64,000 nt of DNA from Cytobacillus horneckiae (GTDB taxonomy: Bacteria > Bacillota > Bacilli > Bacillales > Cytobacillaceae), in contig NZ_PISD01000030.1 of NCBI RefSeq assembly GCF_002835735.1, forward strand, positions 186,001 through 250,000, in the 5' to 3' direction. The position numbers and the translations under genes are program-made. The notes under the pieces were generated by a model that did no database searches, had not been told where the DNA came from, and worked only from the letters and a program-made list of their open reading frames with translations. Of this stretch, positions 35,445 through 50,606 are shown piece after piece (within the stretch, counting starts at the first letter, position 1; each line of letters starts with the position of its first letter).

Positions 35445-35863
35445 GCCTTATTCTCCTTCCGCAAATTCTGATCGTTTTCATCCAGCCACTGTAAATCCTT
35501 GAATAGCTCATCTCTGCTATATTCAGCCAGCTCAAAGTTATTCGTCATAATAATCGCTTCTGTTGGACAAACTTCCGTACATAAATCGCACAGAATGCAG
35601 ATTTCAAAATTAATATCATAAGTTTCTATGATTTTCCCGCGCTTTTTTGGATCTGGATGTTTTTTTCCTGTAAGCGTTATACAATCTGTAGGGCAAATAT
35701 TGGCACATTGGTTACAAACAATGCATTTTTCAGGATAAAATTTTTGTATACCACGAAAGCGATCAGGTAATGGCAACGGCTCATTAGGATAATCATATGT
35801 TAGCTTTTTTTTCGTTAAATTTTTCAAGGTATATGTTAAGCCTTTTGCTAAACCAAGCATCAT
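35441..35863 (-). CDS. nuoI: NADH-quinone oxidoreductase subunit I (2x[4Fe-4S] ferredoxin-like)
   Basis: 140 residues from ATG 35863 (MMLGLAKGLTYTLK), with AAGGG seven bases away. The longer frame from 35941 reads through a short repeat element and is rejected. Two cluster motifs: CIVCNQCANICP (Cys 47, 50, 53, 57) and CILCDLCTEVCP (Cys 89, 92, 95, 99). They carry electrons to NuoB. A 105-base spacer separates it from nuoH. Confidence 0.94.
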   Translation of the reverse strand: MMLGLAKGLTYTLKNLTKKKLTYDYPNEPLPLPDRFRGIQKFYPEKCIVCNQCANICPTDCITLTGKKHPDPKKRGKIIETYDINFEICILCDLCTEVCPTEAIIMTNNFELAEYSRDELFKDLQWLDENDQNLRKENKA

Positions 35864-35882
35864 TTTCCATCCCTTCTTGTTT

Positions 35883-35926
35883 AGAAAACCTGGTGTTCGC
35901 CAAGCCCTTTCGGCGAATGCCTTAGG
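35883..35926. repeat. Intercistronic hairpin repeat, copy 1 (nuoH-nuoI gap)
   Basis: AGAAAACCTGG then GTTCGCC...GGCGAAT, ending GCCTTAGG. A similar stretch occurs at 46188-46240 in the atpF-atpE gap; shared blocks are GCCAAG, TCGGCGAA and GCCTTAG in the same order and spacing. Confidence 0.6.
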
Positions 35927-35968
35927 CCTCCTTGCGATCATTTCAGAAAAGTTTACATATCTGATTAG

Positions 35969-36976
35969 CTAAAAGATGTTTAATAGCTCTTTAAGAAGTG
36001 CTGTTAAGAATATGTTTGCCAGTGCAACCGGCAACAGCACCTTCCAGCCAAACTCCATCAATTGGTCTGCCCGAATCCTTGGAAAAGTGACACGGAACCA
36101 GACAAGAACGAAGATGACAACTATAAACTTTAAGGCAAACCAGACTGCCCCTGGAATAAACCCTAAAAACGGAAGCGGCAGCCATCCCCCTAGGAAAATA
36201 ACTGTAATAAGCGCAGACATTGCGAACATATACACATATTCAGCTAACATAAAGAACGCCCATCTAAATCCTGTATATTCTACGAAATAGCCGGCAACAA
36301 GCTCCGATTCCGCCTCAGCTAAATCAAATGGGACTCTGTTAAGCTCGGCAACAGCGGCGATAAAGAAAACAACAAAAGCAATCGGCTGCCATAATATAAA
36401 CCAGCCACTTTCCTGCGCAGCGACGATTTCATTCAGATTCATACTGCCTGTTAAAAGAATGATGCCGATGACAGACATAACGAGCGGTATTTCGTAGGAA
36501 ATCATTTGTGCGGCGGCCCTCATGCCGCCCATTAATGCATATTTATTGTTCGATGCCCACCCTGCGGTGACAATGCCGACGGTTGTTAAACCTGAGATCG
36601 CAATGTAATAGAGCAGCCCAACGCCGATATCCGCAAATTGAAAGCGGTCCGTAAATGGAATGACTGCCAGTACCATGAAGGCCGGCGCAAACGCAATCAT
36701 TGGTGCTAAAATAAACAGCGGTTTATCGGCGATTTTAGGCATGGTGTCTTCTTTTATTAAAAGCTTTAGAACATCGGCGACGGTCTGCAGCAACCCCCAG
36801 CGACCGCCAACTTGATTAGGACCATGTCTAAGCTGCATAAACCCCATCACTTTACGTTCTGCCAAAATCGCATAAGTGACAAACCCTAAAACAGCAAATA
36901 ATAGGATGAGTGCGAGAGCAAAGAAGATGGCAAAGTTCAGCCAGCCTGCTTCTGACGTTAATAATCCTTGAATCAT
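35969..36976 (-). CDS. nuoH: NADH-quinone oxidoreductase subunit H
   Basis: 335 residues, eight helices; signatures AERKVMGFMQLRHGPNQVG and ELNRVPFDLAEAESELVAGY. It forms much of the quinone cavity. Its ATG overlaps the nuoD stop by one base. Confidence 0.95.
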   Translation of the reverse strand: MIQGLLTSEAGWLNFAIFFALALILLFAVLGFVTYAILAERKVMGFMQLRHGPNQVGGRWGLLQTVADVLKLLIKEDTMPKIADKPLFILAPMIAFAPAFMVLAVIPFTDRFQFADIGVGLLYYIAISGLTTVGIVTAGWASNNKYALMGGMRAAAQMISYEIPLVMSVIGIILLTGSMNLNEIVAAQESGWFILWQPIAFVVFFIAAVAELNRVPFDLAEAESELVAGYFVEYTGFRWAFFMLAEYVYMFAMSALITVIFLGGWLPLPFLGFIPGAVWFALKFIVVIFVLVWFRVTFPRIRADQLMEFGWKVLLPVALANIFLTALLKELLNIF

Positions 36977-38076
36977 CAGCCATCCACCTCCCCTAGTACA
37001 ATATCAATCGCACCTAGTATCGCAATCAGGTTTGCCATATTTTGACCGACAAGCAGCTTTGGCAGAATTTGCAGATTATAGAAAGAAGGCCTTCTAAACT
37101 TCAAGCGATACGGTTCTTTTTTTCCATCACTGGCTATAAAGCAGCCAATCTCACCACGCGGAGATTCGATTCTAACGAAGGCCTCACCTTGCGGCGGCTT
37201 AATAATCTTAGGTACTTTCCCTATCATATCGCCTTGTGCCGGAATCTGATCTGCAGCCTGTTCCAGTATCTTTAAGGATTCCTCTATTTCTTGCAAGCGA
37301 ACCTGGTATCTGGCCCACGCATCCCCTGTCTCTGCAGTGATAGAATCAAATTCAAAGCGGTCATAGATGGAATAAGGCTCATCCTTGCGCAAATCCCATT
37401 TCACACCGGTGCAACGCAGATTGGCGCCGCTCAATGAATAATTTAATGCCTCTTCCTTTGTATACACCCCTATGCCTTTTACGCGATTTAGGAAGATTTC
37501 ATTGCCGGTGACAAGCTGATCATAACCCTTCAGCTGTTCACGCATATAAGGAACGAACTCTTTTACTTTTTCAATCCACCCCTCAGGCGCATCCCATTTT
37601 ACTCCCCCCACGCGCATATAGTTGAAAGTTAAACGTCCGCCGGAGATTTCGTTAAGCAAGTTAATAATCATTTCCCGTTCTCTAAAGGCATAAAGAAATG
37701 GGCTTGTAGCACCTAGGTCAAGCAAGTAAGTCCCCCACCATACGAGATGGCTGGCAATGCGGCCAAGCTCCATCGTTATTACTCTTAAATACTCTGCTCG
37801 TTCCGGTATTTCGATGTTCATCATCGTTTCAACTGCATGGCAGAGAACATAGTTATTTGTCATTGCTGCTAAATAGTCCATGCGGTCCGTGTAAGGGATA
37901 ATCTGTGTAAATTGGAGATTTTCAGCCAGCTTTTCTGTACCGCGATGAAGATAGCCAATGACAGGTGTAGCTTCTATGATCATTTCTCCATCTAACTTCA
38001 ACACGAGCCGAAAAACGCCATGTGTACTCGGATGCTGCGGTCCAACATTTAAGAGCATCTCTTCTGTTCTAATCAT
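36976..38076 (-). CDS. nuoD: NADH-quinone oxidoreductase subunit D (49 kDa)
   Basis: 366 residues from ATG 38076 (MIRTEEMLLNVGPQHPSTHG), with GGAGGTG seven bases away; a longer upstream frame overlaps nuoC out of frame and is rejected. GPQHPSTHGVFRL and the C-terminal ILGAIDIVLGEVDG are diagnostic. With NuoB and NuoH it forms the quinone-reduction site. The stop of nuoC is 4 bases upstream. Confidence 0.95.
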   Translation of the reverse strand: MIRTEEMLLNVGPQHPSTHGVFRLVLKLDGEMIIEATPVIGYLHRGTEKLAENLQFTQIIPYTDRMDYLAAMTNNYVLCHAVETMMNIEIPERAEYLRVITMELGRIASHLVWWGTYLLDLGATSPFLYAFREREMIINLLNEISGGRLTFNYMRVGGVKWDAPEGWIEKVKEFVPYMREQLKGYDQLVTGNEIFLNRVKGIGVYTKEEALNYSLSGANLRCTGVKWDLRKDEPYSIYDRFEFDSITAETGDAWARYQVRLQEIEESLKILEQAADQIPAQGDMIGKVPKIIKPPQGEAFVRIESPRGEIGCFIASDGKKEPYRLKFRRPSFYNLQILPKLLVGQNMANLIAILGAIDIVLGEVDG

Positions 38077-38080
38077 TGGG

Positions 38081-39154
38081 CTACACCTCCACATCATAAG
38101 GTTCATAATCTTTGCGGAGCGGATAACCAACCCAATCCTCACCAAGCATGATGCGATGCAAATTAGGATGACCCTTGAAGCGAATCCCGAGCAGATCATA
38201 AGCTTCGCATTCCGGCCAATTCGCCCCCGCCCATAGCGGTGCAATTGAATCAATTACCGGATCTTCACGATCGATTTTCACCTTTAATGCTACTGATTGT
38301 TTATTTTTATAGGAGTATAAATGCGTGTAAATTTCCATATGTGTTTGAAAATCTGTGCCATGAAGCTCTGATAAGAAGTCAAACCCTAATTGCTCATTAT
38401 ATTTAAAAAACTCTGCCAGCTTATAGTATGTTTCCGGCTTGGCTACTATAGTGGGGACATCCTTGCTTAGCCTATTAATATAAGACGCTTCCAGCATCTC
38501 ACTTCCAAAATGGCTTTCTATAATTTTTATATATTTTTCTAATATTGGCTGGTTTGGTGAAGGCTTAATATCCTCAGGTTCCGTTTGACTTTCTGCTTTC
38601 GCACCGCCTCCTGATTTCATTTTCGCTTTCGCAGCGGCGGCGGCTTTCGCTTTGGCGGCTGCAATTGCTTTTGCCTTTTCCTTCTCAAGGTCGCCTGCGC
38701 CTGATTGCTTCGCTTTAGCTGCTGCGGCGGCCTTTGCTTTCGCTGCGGCGGCAGCTTTCGCTTTGGCTATATCTAGTGGGTCAGTTTTTGTGGAGGCTGG
38801 GTCTTCTTCTTTCGATGCTGCTTCTTTAGCTTCCTTTTTCGCTAATGCGGCGGCTTTTGCTTTGGCGGCTGCGGCGGCCTTTTGTTTGGCAATATCTAGA
38901 GGTTCGGCTTCTGTGGAGGCTGGGTTTTCTTCTTTCGATGCTGCTTCTTTAGCTTTCTTTTTCGCTAATGCGGCGGCTTTTGCTTTAGCGGCTGCGGCGG
39001 CCTTTTGTTTGGCAATATCTAGAGGTTCGGCTTCTGTGGAGGCTGAGTCTTCTTCTTTCGATGCTGCTTCTTTAGCTTTCTTTTTCGCCAGCGCAGCGGC
39101 TTTTGCTTTGGCGGCGGCTTCTTTCTTTAATTGTTCTACATCCTTTTGATCCAT
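38081..39154 (-). CDS. nuoC: NADH-quinone oxidoreductase subunit C with a long Ala/Lys repeat extension
   Basis: 357 residues, about twice the usual length. Residues ~205-357 are the ordinary 30-kDa domain (WAGANWPECEAYDLLGIRF, YPLRKDYEP). Residues 1-~200 are low-complexity: three copies of a ~41-residue unit built from KAKAAALAKKKAKEAASKEE plus a short acidic STEAEPL linker, then further KAKAAAAAKAK blocks and a Gly-rich hinge. It is strongly basic and helix-prone, like histone H1 tails. NuoC lies in the peripheral arm beside NuoB and NuoD. The extension is in frame with no internal start needed, since ATG 39154 has the operon context (3 bases after nuoB). Confidence 0.92.
   Translation of the reverse strand: MDQKDVEQLKKEAAAKAKAAALAKKKAKEAASKEEDSASTEAEPLDIAKQKAAAAAKAKAAALAKKKAKEAASKEENPASTEAEPLDIAKQKAAAAAKAKAAALAKKEAKEAASKEEDPASTKTDPLDIAKAKAAAAAKAKAAAAAKAKQSGAGDLEKEKAKAIAAAKAKAAAAAKAKMKSGGGAKAESQTEPEDIKPSPNQPILEKYIKIIESHFGSEMLEASYINRLSKDVPTIVAKPETYYKLAEFFKYNEQLGFDFLSELHGTDFQTHMEIYTHLYSYKNKQSVALKVKIDREDPVIDSIAPLWAGANWPECEAYDLLGIRFKGHPNLHRIMLGEDWVGYPLRKDYEPYDVEV
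38774..39127. repeat. 123-bp in-frame tandem repeats within nuoC
   Basis: Three near-identical units of 41 codons, boundaries near 39019 and 38896 (first unit slightly divergent at its 5' end). A fourth shorter, more diverged unit follows. Confidence 0.8.
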
Positions 39155-39157
39155 TGG

Positions 39158-39670
39158 TTAAATCACCCTCTTTCCAGTCTTTGCCTCATAACGGATTTTC
39201 TCCTTTAGCTTGTTTACTCCGTATATTAAAGCTGCTGGATTAGGCGGACAGCCCGGTATGTAAATGTCAACAGGTACAACTTGATCTACACCCTTTACAA
39301 CCGAATAGGATTTCACATAGGGTCCGCCTGCTGTTGCACAGGAGCCCATTGCGATGACCCATTTTGGCTCGGGCATTTGATCATAAAGTCTTCTTATGAC
39401 TGGCGCCATTTTTTTCGTCACCGTGCCTGAGACAATCATGACATCTGATTGGCGTGGCGACGTTCTGAAAAAAGATCCAAAACGGTCCAAATCATAATGC
39501 GAAGACCCAACACCCATCATTTCAATCGCACAGCATGCAAGGCCAAACGTCATCGGCCATAACGAATTGCTTCTCGCCCATCCTTTTAATTGTTCTAACG
39601 TCGACATAAAGACATTACGTTGGATTTCTGCCATTTCTTCCTGAGTAATATTCTCCAATTTCAAGTCCAT
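39158..39670 (-). CDS. nuoB: NADH-quinone oxidoreductase subunit B
   Basis: 170 residues from ATG 39670, with AAGGTG upstream; a TTG at 39691 has no ribosome site. N2-cluster cysteines: C46-C47 in [11 protein letters not shown]111 in GSCATAGG, C141 in PGCPPNP. It passes electrons to quinone. It overlaps nuoA by 10 bases. Confidence 0.95.
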   Translation of the reverse strand: MDLKLENITQEEMAEIQRNVFMSTLEQLKGWARSNSLWPMTFGLACCAIEMMGVGSSHYDLDRFGSFFRTSPRQSDVMIVSGTVTKKMAPVIRRLYDQMPEPKWVIAMGSCATAGGPYVKSYSVVKGVDQVVPVDIYIPGCPPNPAALIYGVNKLKEKIRYEAKTGKRVI

Positions 39671-40041
39671 TTTAGCACCTTCTTTTTCCAAGCGTAGATG
39701 AGGCCAATTAAAAGCATAAAAACAAAAATAAGCATTTCAATTAAGGCAAAAATACCAAGCTTCTCATATGCGACCGCCCATGGGTATAAAAAGACAGTCT
39801 CGACATCGAAAATAACAAAGAGAAGTGCAAACATATAATAGCGAACAGTAAACTGAACTCTGGAATCATGAAATGGATCAATTCCACTTTCATAAGTTGT
39901 ATACTTATTCTCATTAGGCTTATAAGGGCGCAGCAGCTTACCTAAAAACAGAGCAACAACTGGCAATAAAATTCCTAAACTCAGGAAGGCTAGCACAATC
40001 AAATAGTTATTTTGATATACATTCCAAAGATCCAAAATCAT
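39661..40041 (-). CDS. nuoA: NADH-quinone oxidoreductase subunit A
   Basis: 126 residues, three helices, with [20 protein letters not shown] in the loop and [13 protein letters not shown] in helix 2, as in all NuoA. First gene of the operon; ATG 40041 follows a G-rich ribosome site. Confidence 0.95.
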   Translation of the reverse strand: MILDLWNVYQNNYLIVLAFLSLGILLPVVALFLGKLLRPYKPNENKYTTYESGIDPFHDSRVQFTVRYYMFALLFVIFDVETVFLYPWAVAYEKLGIFALIEMLIFVFMLLIGLIYAWKKKVLKWT

Positions 40042-40092
40042 CCCCCCACGGTTGTTTAAACTATTCTAAATATTAAAAATGTAATCGCATTC

Positions 40093-40121
40093 ATTATAGC
40101 ATTATTACCGAATGCTGTCGA
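40093..40121 (-). promoter_or_regulatory. Sigma-A promoter of the nuo operon
   Basis: Minus strand TCGACA (40121-40116), 17 bases, TATAAT (40098-40093). It leaves a leader of about 45 bases before nuoA. This separates nuo from atp transcription. Confidence 0.7.
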
Positions 40122-40362
40122 TAACATCAGCCTTATTTTGGCAAATGAACATATTGCCTTATTAGAACTATATGAATTGTTGTCCAAGATATTTCTAAAA
40201 TGGTGAATTTGGGGTGACTTTCTTTGGTGACTGTAGCAAGATGGTTTAGTGGCTAAGCATTTATAATGGCAATAATCGTTTAGTATTACGAATGATTCTT
40301 CATTAATTTTGTTAATTAAAATGACAGAATCGCTCCAAATGAGGCAGAGGGTATATTTGCTG

Positions 40363-40500
40363 TTTAAAGTGACGGGCTTTCGATTTTTCCCTTGGTCGTC
40401 ACTTTATTTGTGGTTTAAGTGGCGATATTTCTCTTTTTCTCCTTGTTCATCACTTTATTCACTCGTTTATAATGACGGTCCTACTCCCGTTACTCCTTAC
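40363..40500. repeat. Degenerate tandem repeat, period about 52 bases
   Basis: Three imperfect units start TTTAAAGTGACGG (40363), TTTAAGTGGCG (40414) and TTTATAATGACGG (40466). Each has a pyrimidine-rich middle and CACTTTATT near the end. Same period as the minisatellite at 26297, but only weak sequence similarity. The rest of 40122-40565 shows nothing. Confidence 0.55.
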
Positions 40501-40565
40501 GCATCGTTAAATATCCATTTTAGAAGTTAACGCTTCTATAGTAAGCTTGGTTCGCTTAAAATATA

Positions 40566-40602
40566 AAAACCCCCTCAAGCTCGCACTTAAGGGGGGTACT
40601 TT
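40566..40602 (-). terminator. Terminator of the atp operon
   Basis: ACCCCCTCAAG and CTTAAGGGGGGT arms, with minus-strand GTTTTTATATTTT; it directly follows atpC. Confidence 0.85.
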
Positions 40603-40603
40603 A

Positions 40604-41014
<411 letters not shown>

Positions 41015-41033
41015 TTACCCTCCTGGTCCAGAA

Positions 41034-42503
<1,470 letters not shown>

Positions 42504-42516
42504 TTATAAGAAAAGT

Positions 42517-43383
<867 letters not shown>

Positions 43384-43525
43384 TCACCACCCTCATACTA
43401 AGTGTGTCCGGCTTATCACTTTAGAAAAAGCAACGAGCCTTTCCTCATCGTTCGATCCTGTAAAAGATCATGCATGAAAATGCAGGAGGGGATGTAAAAT
43501 CCCATCCTGTCACTATCTGCAATGA

Positions 43526-45049
<1,524 letters not shown>

Positions 45050-45058
45050 CTACGAATC

Positions 45059-46137
<1,079 letters not shown>

Positions 46138-46187
46138 TCACTAAAGGACTAACTATTTCAATCCATACGGAAAATATTAATAAACAT

Positions 46188-46240
46188 TAGAAAAACTTGG
46201 GCGTAGCCAAGTTCTATCGGCGAAGGCCTTAGTTTTTCTT
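46188..46240. repeat. Intercistronic hairpin repeat, copy 2 (atpE-atpF gap)
   Basis: AGAAAAACT (46189-46197) and AGTTTTTCT (46231-46239) close a hairpin holding TGGGCGTAGCCAAG and TCGGCGAAGGCCTTAG. It aligns with 35883-35926. It may set the atpE to atpF expression ratio by mRNA stability. Confidence 0.6.
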
Positions 46241-46317
46241 ATTTCTTATTAGCTAAAGGAAAGGCGAAGGTCCACTATAAATGATCTTCGCCATTTTAAA
46301 AGATTAAGAGCAGTTAA

Positions 46318-46566
<249 letters not shown>

Positions 46567-46607
46567 TTATACAAAAATGTTTTGTTCATGTAATGAACAG
46601 GTATATA

Positions 46608-47324
<717 letters not shown>

Positions 47325-47714
47325 TCACCTCTCTTCCCGCTTTCTACGTATATGAAAAGATTGAAGAAAAAAATCTATCATAATGACTATATAGGATGTC
47401 ATTAATCCCAACACAACACTGATGAGGTGAAAATGCTCTGGATACTCTAAAGCGATGATTACAGCAAAGGCTGCTGACGCCATCCGCGAGACGGTTCCAA
47501 GTGAGCGCACCTTTTCCCCATTCTCGACCGCTTTACCGAACTGAATCGTTTTTCTAACAATCAGCCATAGATTGAAGAAACTAAGCGCTGTACCAAGAAT
47601 GAGCCCTAGAAAGATAGATTGATAAGACGTAAAGCCCCAGCCAAGAACAAAGAACGACAACAAAAAGAACATATATTTACGTTGTCTTGTAAAGCTGTGT
47701 TTAATTTCCGGCAT
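47325..47714 (-). CDS. atpI: ATP synthase subunit I (AtpI)
   Basis: 129 residues from ATG 47714 (MPEIKHSFTRQRKYM), with AGGAG ten bases away; a longer upstream frame overlaps atpZ and is rejected. Four helices. It assists c-ring assembly. Six bases before atpB. Confidence 0.85.
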   Translation of the reverse strand: MPEIKHSFTRQRKYMFFLLSFFVLGWGFTSYQSIFLGLILGTALSFFNLWLIVRKTIQFGKAVENGEKVRSLGTVSRMASAAFAVIIALEYPEHFHLISVVLGLMTSYIVIMIDFFLQSFHIRRKREER

Positions 47715-47719
47715 TGTTG

Positions 47720-47941
47720 TTATTCTCCTGTAAAGAATTGTTGGACTAGACGTAGCATGGCATAAATTCCTGCGGATAACCCCAGCAGTAAACCTATTAT
47801 TAAAAATAGCGGCTCGGTACCTACCACCCGATCCAGCCATCTCCCTGCAAAAATACCGAGAAGGATTGAACCTACTAATTGAGAAAGAATCGCGGACATT
47901 AACACCATTGCTTTGTATGGGCGGCGGTCTTTATGACGCAT
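47720..47941 (-). CDS. atpZ: AtpZ-type small membrane protein
   Basis: 73 residues, two helices with GIFAGRWLDRVVGTEPLFLI between and in them, as in the AtpZ/AtpI family thought to take part in Mg/Ca handling or Fo assembly. First gene of the atp operon; its stop lies just before the atpI ribosome site. Confidence 0.85.
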   Translation of the reverse strand: MRHKDRRPYKAMVLMSAILSQLVGSILLGIFAGRWLDRVVGTEPLFLIIGLLLGLSAGIYAMLRLVQQFFTGE

Positions 47942-48058
47942 TAAAAACGCATCCTCTCTTATAGAGAATGGCAGGAGGTTTTCTGAGGTTAAAGCTAGCT
48001 TTTTTCATTGATCTGACGCGGAAAAACTGTCATGAACAATCTTTTGAAAACCCTATCA

Positions 48059-48102
48059 ATTATACCCTTTGTAAGCATACAATAGGGACTTGTCAATGTC
48101 AA
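48059..48102 (-). promoter_or_regulatory. Promoter region of the atp operon
   Basis: Two TTGACA hexamers stand in tandem (48102-48097 and 48096-48091). The upstream one has TATGCT 17 bases on (48079-48074). A separate TATAAT lies at 48064-48059 with no matching -35. Confidence 0.6.
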
Positions 48103-48225
48103 TGCGTTTAAGTTGAAAAACGGGAGAACGCAAATGGTCAAAATTTGGATGTTCACACTTTTTTCATATTTGTTTTTTCGTCTTACTATTGCAATAAATG
48201 AAAAATTATGCATTAATTTTTACAA

Positions 48226-50490
48226 TTATTTTTCAATTATAACTTTTTCATTCTTAACCGAAGTATCTTTCTCTTCTATTTCTCCGTTTGGCCCTACAAC
48301 TAAGTACGTTTGAATCCAATCCTCTTTTCCTGATTTTCTAGCAAATACTTTTGCGATATAGAGTCCTTGGTCAGGTAAATTCTCTGGCTTTAATACTTCT
48401 TGAATTTGACCTTTCGCTACTCCCCTTTTCCAGTCCAAAAACCCTTCAAATTTAAGAGAACCTGAATCAAAAATGGCGATGCCAAATTCGTCTGCCCCAC
48501 CTGGTAAATACACTTCATAGCGATAAGTGCCCTTTTTATCCCCTTTGCCAAAACCAAATCCCATGACCCGAGGATAGTCTGGTTCTTCCAGTACATAAAG
48601 ATAAGGAATTTGTATCTCTCCATTACTTGATTGCAATGTTAATCTTCCGTCATAGATTTTTTCTTTTAATACTGAAGGGTCTGCCGACATTGTTACAGTC
48701 AGCTTCCTTTTTTCATGAGACTTTAAATTAAATGATAATGGAAGCTCCCATTCAATGCCTTTCTCTTTATGCGGAATAACAAAGGAGTATGATTGCTCAT
48801 TATCACTCATATTTTCCACCGTTATTTTTGCACTATGTTTATGGTGCTGATCAGCAAGCTTAAACTTTCCAAATTGTAAAGATGCAGGAAGCACAAGAGA
48901 CTGACTATTCATCGCTTCTTTCAGCTGAATGCGACCAGCGCCTTGTTCATATGCTCGGTATTGCTCTCCAGCTTCATTAAAAATAGGCTTCGCTGTATTC
49001 ATAAGCAGCGCCTTGATTTTCTCAGGCTCCCAATCCGGGTGAGCTTGTTTCAGAAGGGCAGCGGCGCCTGCTACATGGGGCGCAGCCATACTTGTTCCTT
49101 GCAACGGGAGATAACCACCAGGAATTGTGCTGTTAATAGCCACACCTGGCGCGACTACGTCCGGCTTGATTTCCCAAGTGGACGTAACAGGCCCGCGAGA
49201 ACTAAAATCTGCTAAAATATCCTTTTCTTCTATTATGTATGTTCTGGCAAATGCTTTTGTTTTAGTAATTTGTTCACGTAGCAATTTCCCATCTTCTTTA
49301 GACAAGGCTGTAATAGGAATGGGCAGTTCCTTTTCTAAATTGCCCATAAAATTCCCTTTTGTATTGTTATAAATGATTAGGGCAGCGGCGCCTGCTTCAA
49401 ATGCATTCATGCTTTTTTCTGTAAATGTAAGTTCGCCTCGCTCAGCTAAAACAATCTTTCCTTTTACATTAGCTAGCTCGTCCTTCTTTGCTAATCCTCC
49501 GTCCACAATTTCATATGATTGATGCAAGTCCCAGTCCATTGACCCTTGCATTGGATTTAATCTCACTTGAAGATCTCCTATTTTCAAATAAGGAATTTGC
49601 ATAGTCGGCGTTGATGCACCAACAGAAATTGCCTTTGCTGCTGTCCCTGGAGAACCAACTGTCCATACACTAGGACCAGAGTTTCCTGACGAAGTTACAG
49701 CAATAATCCCATGATCTACGGCTTTATTTAATGCAAGGCTGATTGGCAGATCAGGTCCATTCACATTATTGCCTAATGATAGATTCAGTACGTCGACTTT
49801 GTCTTTAATTGCTTGTTCTATCGCTGCAATAACCTGTTCTGTTGTTCCACTTCCTCCTGGTCCAAGCGCACGGTAAGCAATAATGGTTGCCTCAGGGGCC
49901 ACACCTTTTACTTTTCCGTTAGCGGCGATGACTCCCGCAACATGTGTACCATGAAAAGTGTTCAAGCTGCTCATTTTTTTCGTTTCCATCGGATCATCGT
50001 CCCCATCGACTAAATCACGTCCGCCCCCATAGCTGCGCATCAAATCCGGATGGCGATAGTCCAAGCCCGTATCAATCACACCTACTGTGACACCTTTCCC
50101 TGTCAACCGCTCATTCCCTTCATCAAAATAACCTCTAATTGCCTCCCCGCCAATTAATTTAATATTATCCTCAGATTGAACTGTGTACGTCTGAACCGTG
50201 GAAACAACAGAAATGTCAGCAACTGCCTTCACCTTTTCTATATTCGCTTTTGTCCCGCTAATAGAAAAGCCATTCAATGCATATTGAAATGTTTGACGGA
50301 TTTTGACTCCTGCGGCTTCCAGCTTATCTTTCGAATTCTTTACACTCTCACCTTTTTTTAATACCACTATCGCAATTTCCTCTTCCTGCAGAGATTCCTC
50401 CGGCAATGGCGGCAGCTTTAAATCCGTTGCATAAGCATGTGTATGTAAAATTATTAAAAATAAAAATAAGACAGAAATGTATTTTCTCAT
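48226..50490 (-). CDS. vpr: Secreted S8 serine protease, Vpr-like
   Basis: 754 residues from ATG 50490 (MRKYISVLFLFLIIL), with AAAGGGGTG eight bases away; a longer frame runs through the wecB terminator and is rejected. Signal peptide, propeptide (about 35-105), catalytic Asp140 (VIDTGLD), His180 (FHGTHVAGV), Asn270 (SSGNSGPS), Ser467 (GTSMAAPH), and a PA domain between about 330 and 420. The C-terminal ~230 residues are beta-rich. Architecture and size match Vpr, the minor extracellular protease of B. subtilis. No anchor signal. Confidence 0.88.
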   Translation of the reverse strand: MRKYISVLFLFLIILHTHAYATDLKLPPLPEESLQEEEIAIVVLKKGESVKNSKDKLEAAGVKIRQTFQYALNGFSISGTKANIEKVKAVADISVVSTVQTYTVQSEDNIKLIGGEAIRGYFDEGNERLTGKGVTVGVIDTGLDYRHPDLMRSYGGGRDLVDGDDDPMETKKMSSLNTFHGTHVAGVIAANGKVKGVAPEATIIAYRALGPGGSGTTEQVIAAIEQAIKDKVDVLNLSLGNNVNGPDLPISLALNKAVDHGIIAVTSSGNSGPSVWTVGSPGTAAKAISVGASTPTMQIPYLKIGDLQVRLNPMQGSMDWDLHQSYEIVDGGLAKKDELANVKGKIVLAERGELTFTEKSMNAFEAGAAALIIYNNTKGNFMGNLEKELPIPITALSKEDGKLLREQITKTKAFARTYIIEEKDILADFSSRGPVTSTWEIKPDVVAPGVAINSTIPGGYLPLQGTSMAAPHVAGAAALLKQAHPDWEPEKIKALLMNTAKPIFNEAGEQYRAYEQGAGRIQLKEAMNSQSLVLPASLQFGKFKLADQHHKHSAKITVENMSDNEQSYSFVIPHKEKGIEWELPLSFNLKSHEKRKLTVTMSADPSVLKEKIYDGRLTLQSSNGEIQIPYLYVLEEPDYPRVMGFGFGKGDKKGTYRYEVYLPGGADEFGIAIFDSGSLKFEGFLDWKRGVAKGQIQEVLKPENLPDQGLYIAKVFARKSGKEDWIQTYLVVGPNGEIEEKDTSVKNEKVIIEK

Positions 50491-50578
50491 GATGCCACCC
50501 CTTTTTAATATAGGGTCTGCTTTTTTTATTGGAGTATTCATCATTTGATCTTTTGTGCGTGCATGAGTTTTTCCCAAC

Positions 50579-50606
50579 AAAAAAAAGACTGACAAAGTCA
50601 GTCTTT
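50579..50606 (-). terminator. Terminator of wecB
   Basis: AAAGACTGAC (50584-50593), loop AAA, GTCAGTCTTT (50597-50606), minus-strand T-run. Confidence 0.9.

Noticed and set aside
36976-38253. Longer NuoD with a 59-residue N-terminal extension
   Set aside because: The extension is out of frame with nuoC, which it overlaps; ATG 38076 has the ribosome site and the family start.
38652-39149. 165-codon plus-strand Ala/Phe-rich frame opposite nuoC
   Set aside because: Antisense shadow of the Ala/Lys repeats.
47995-48213. 72-codon frame upstream of atpZ
   Set aside because: It covers the atp promoter and has no ribosome site.
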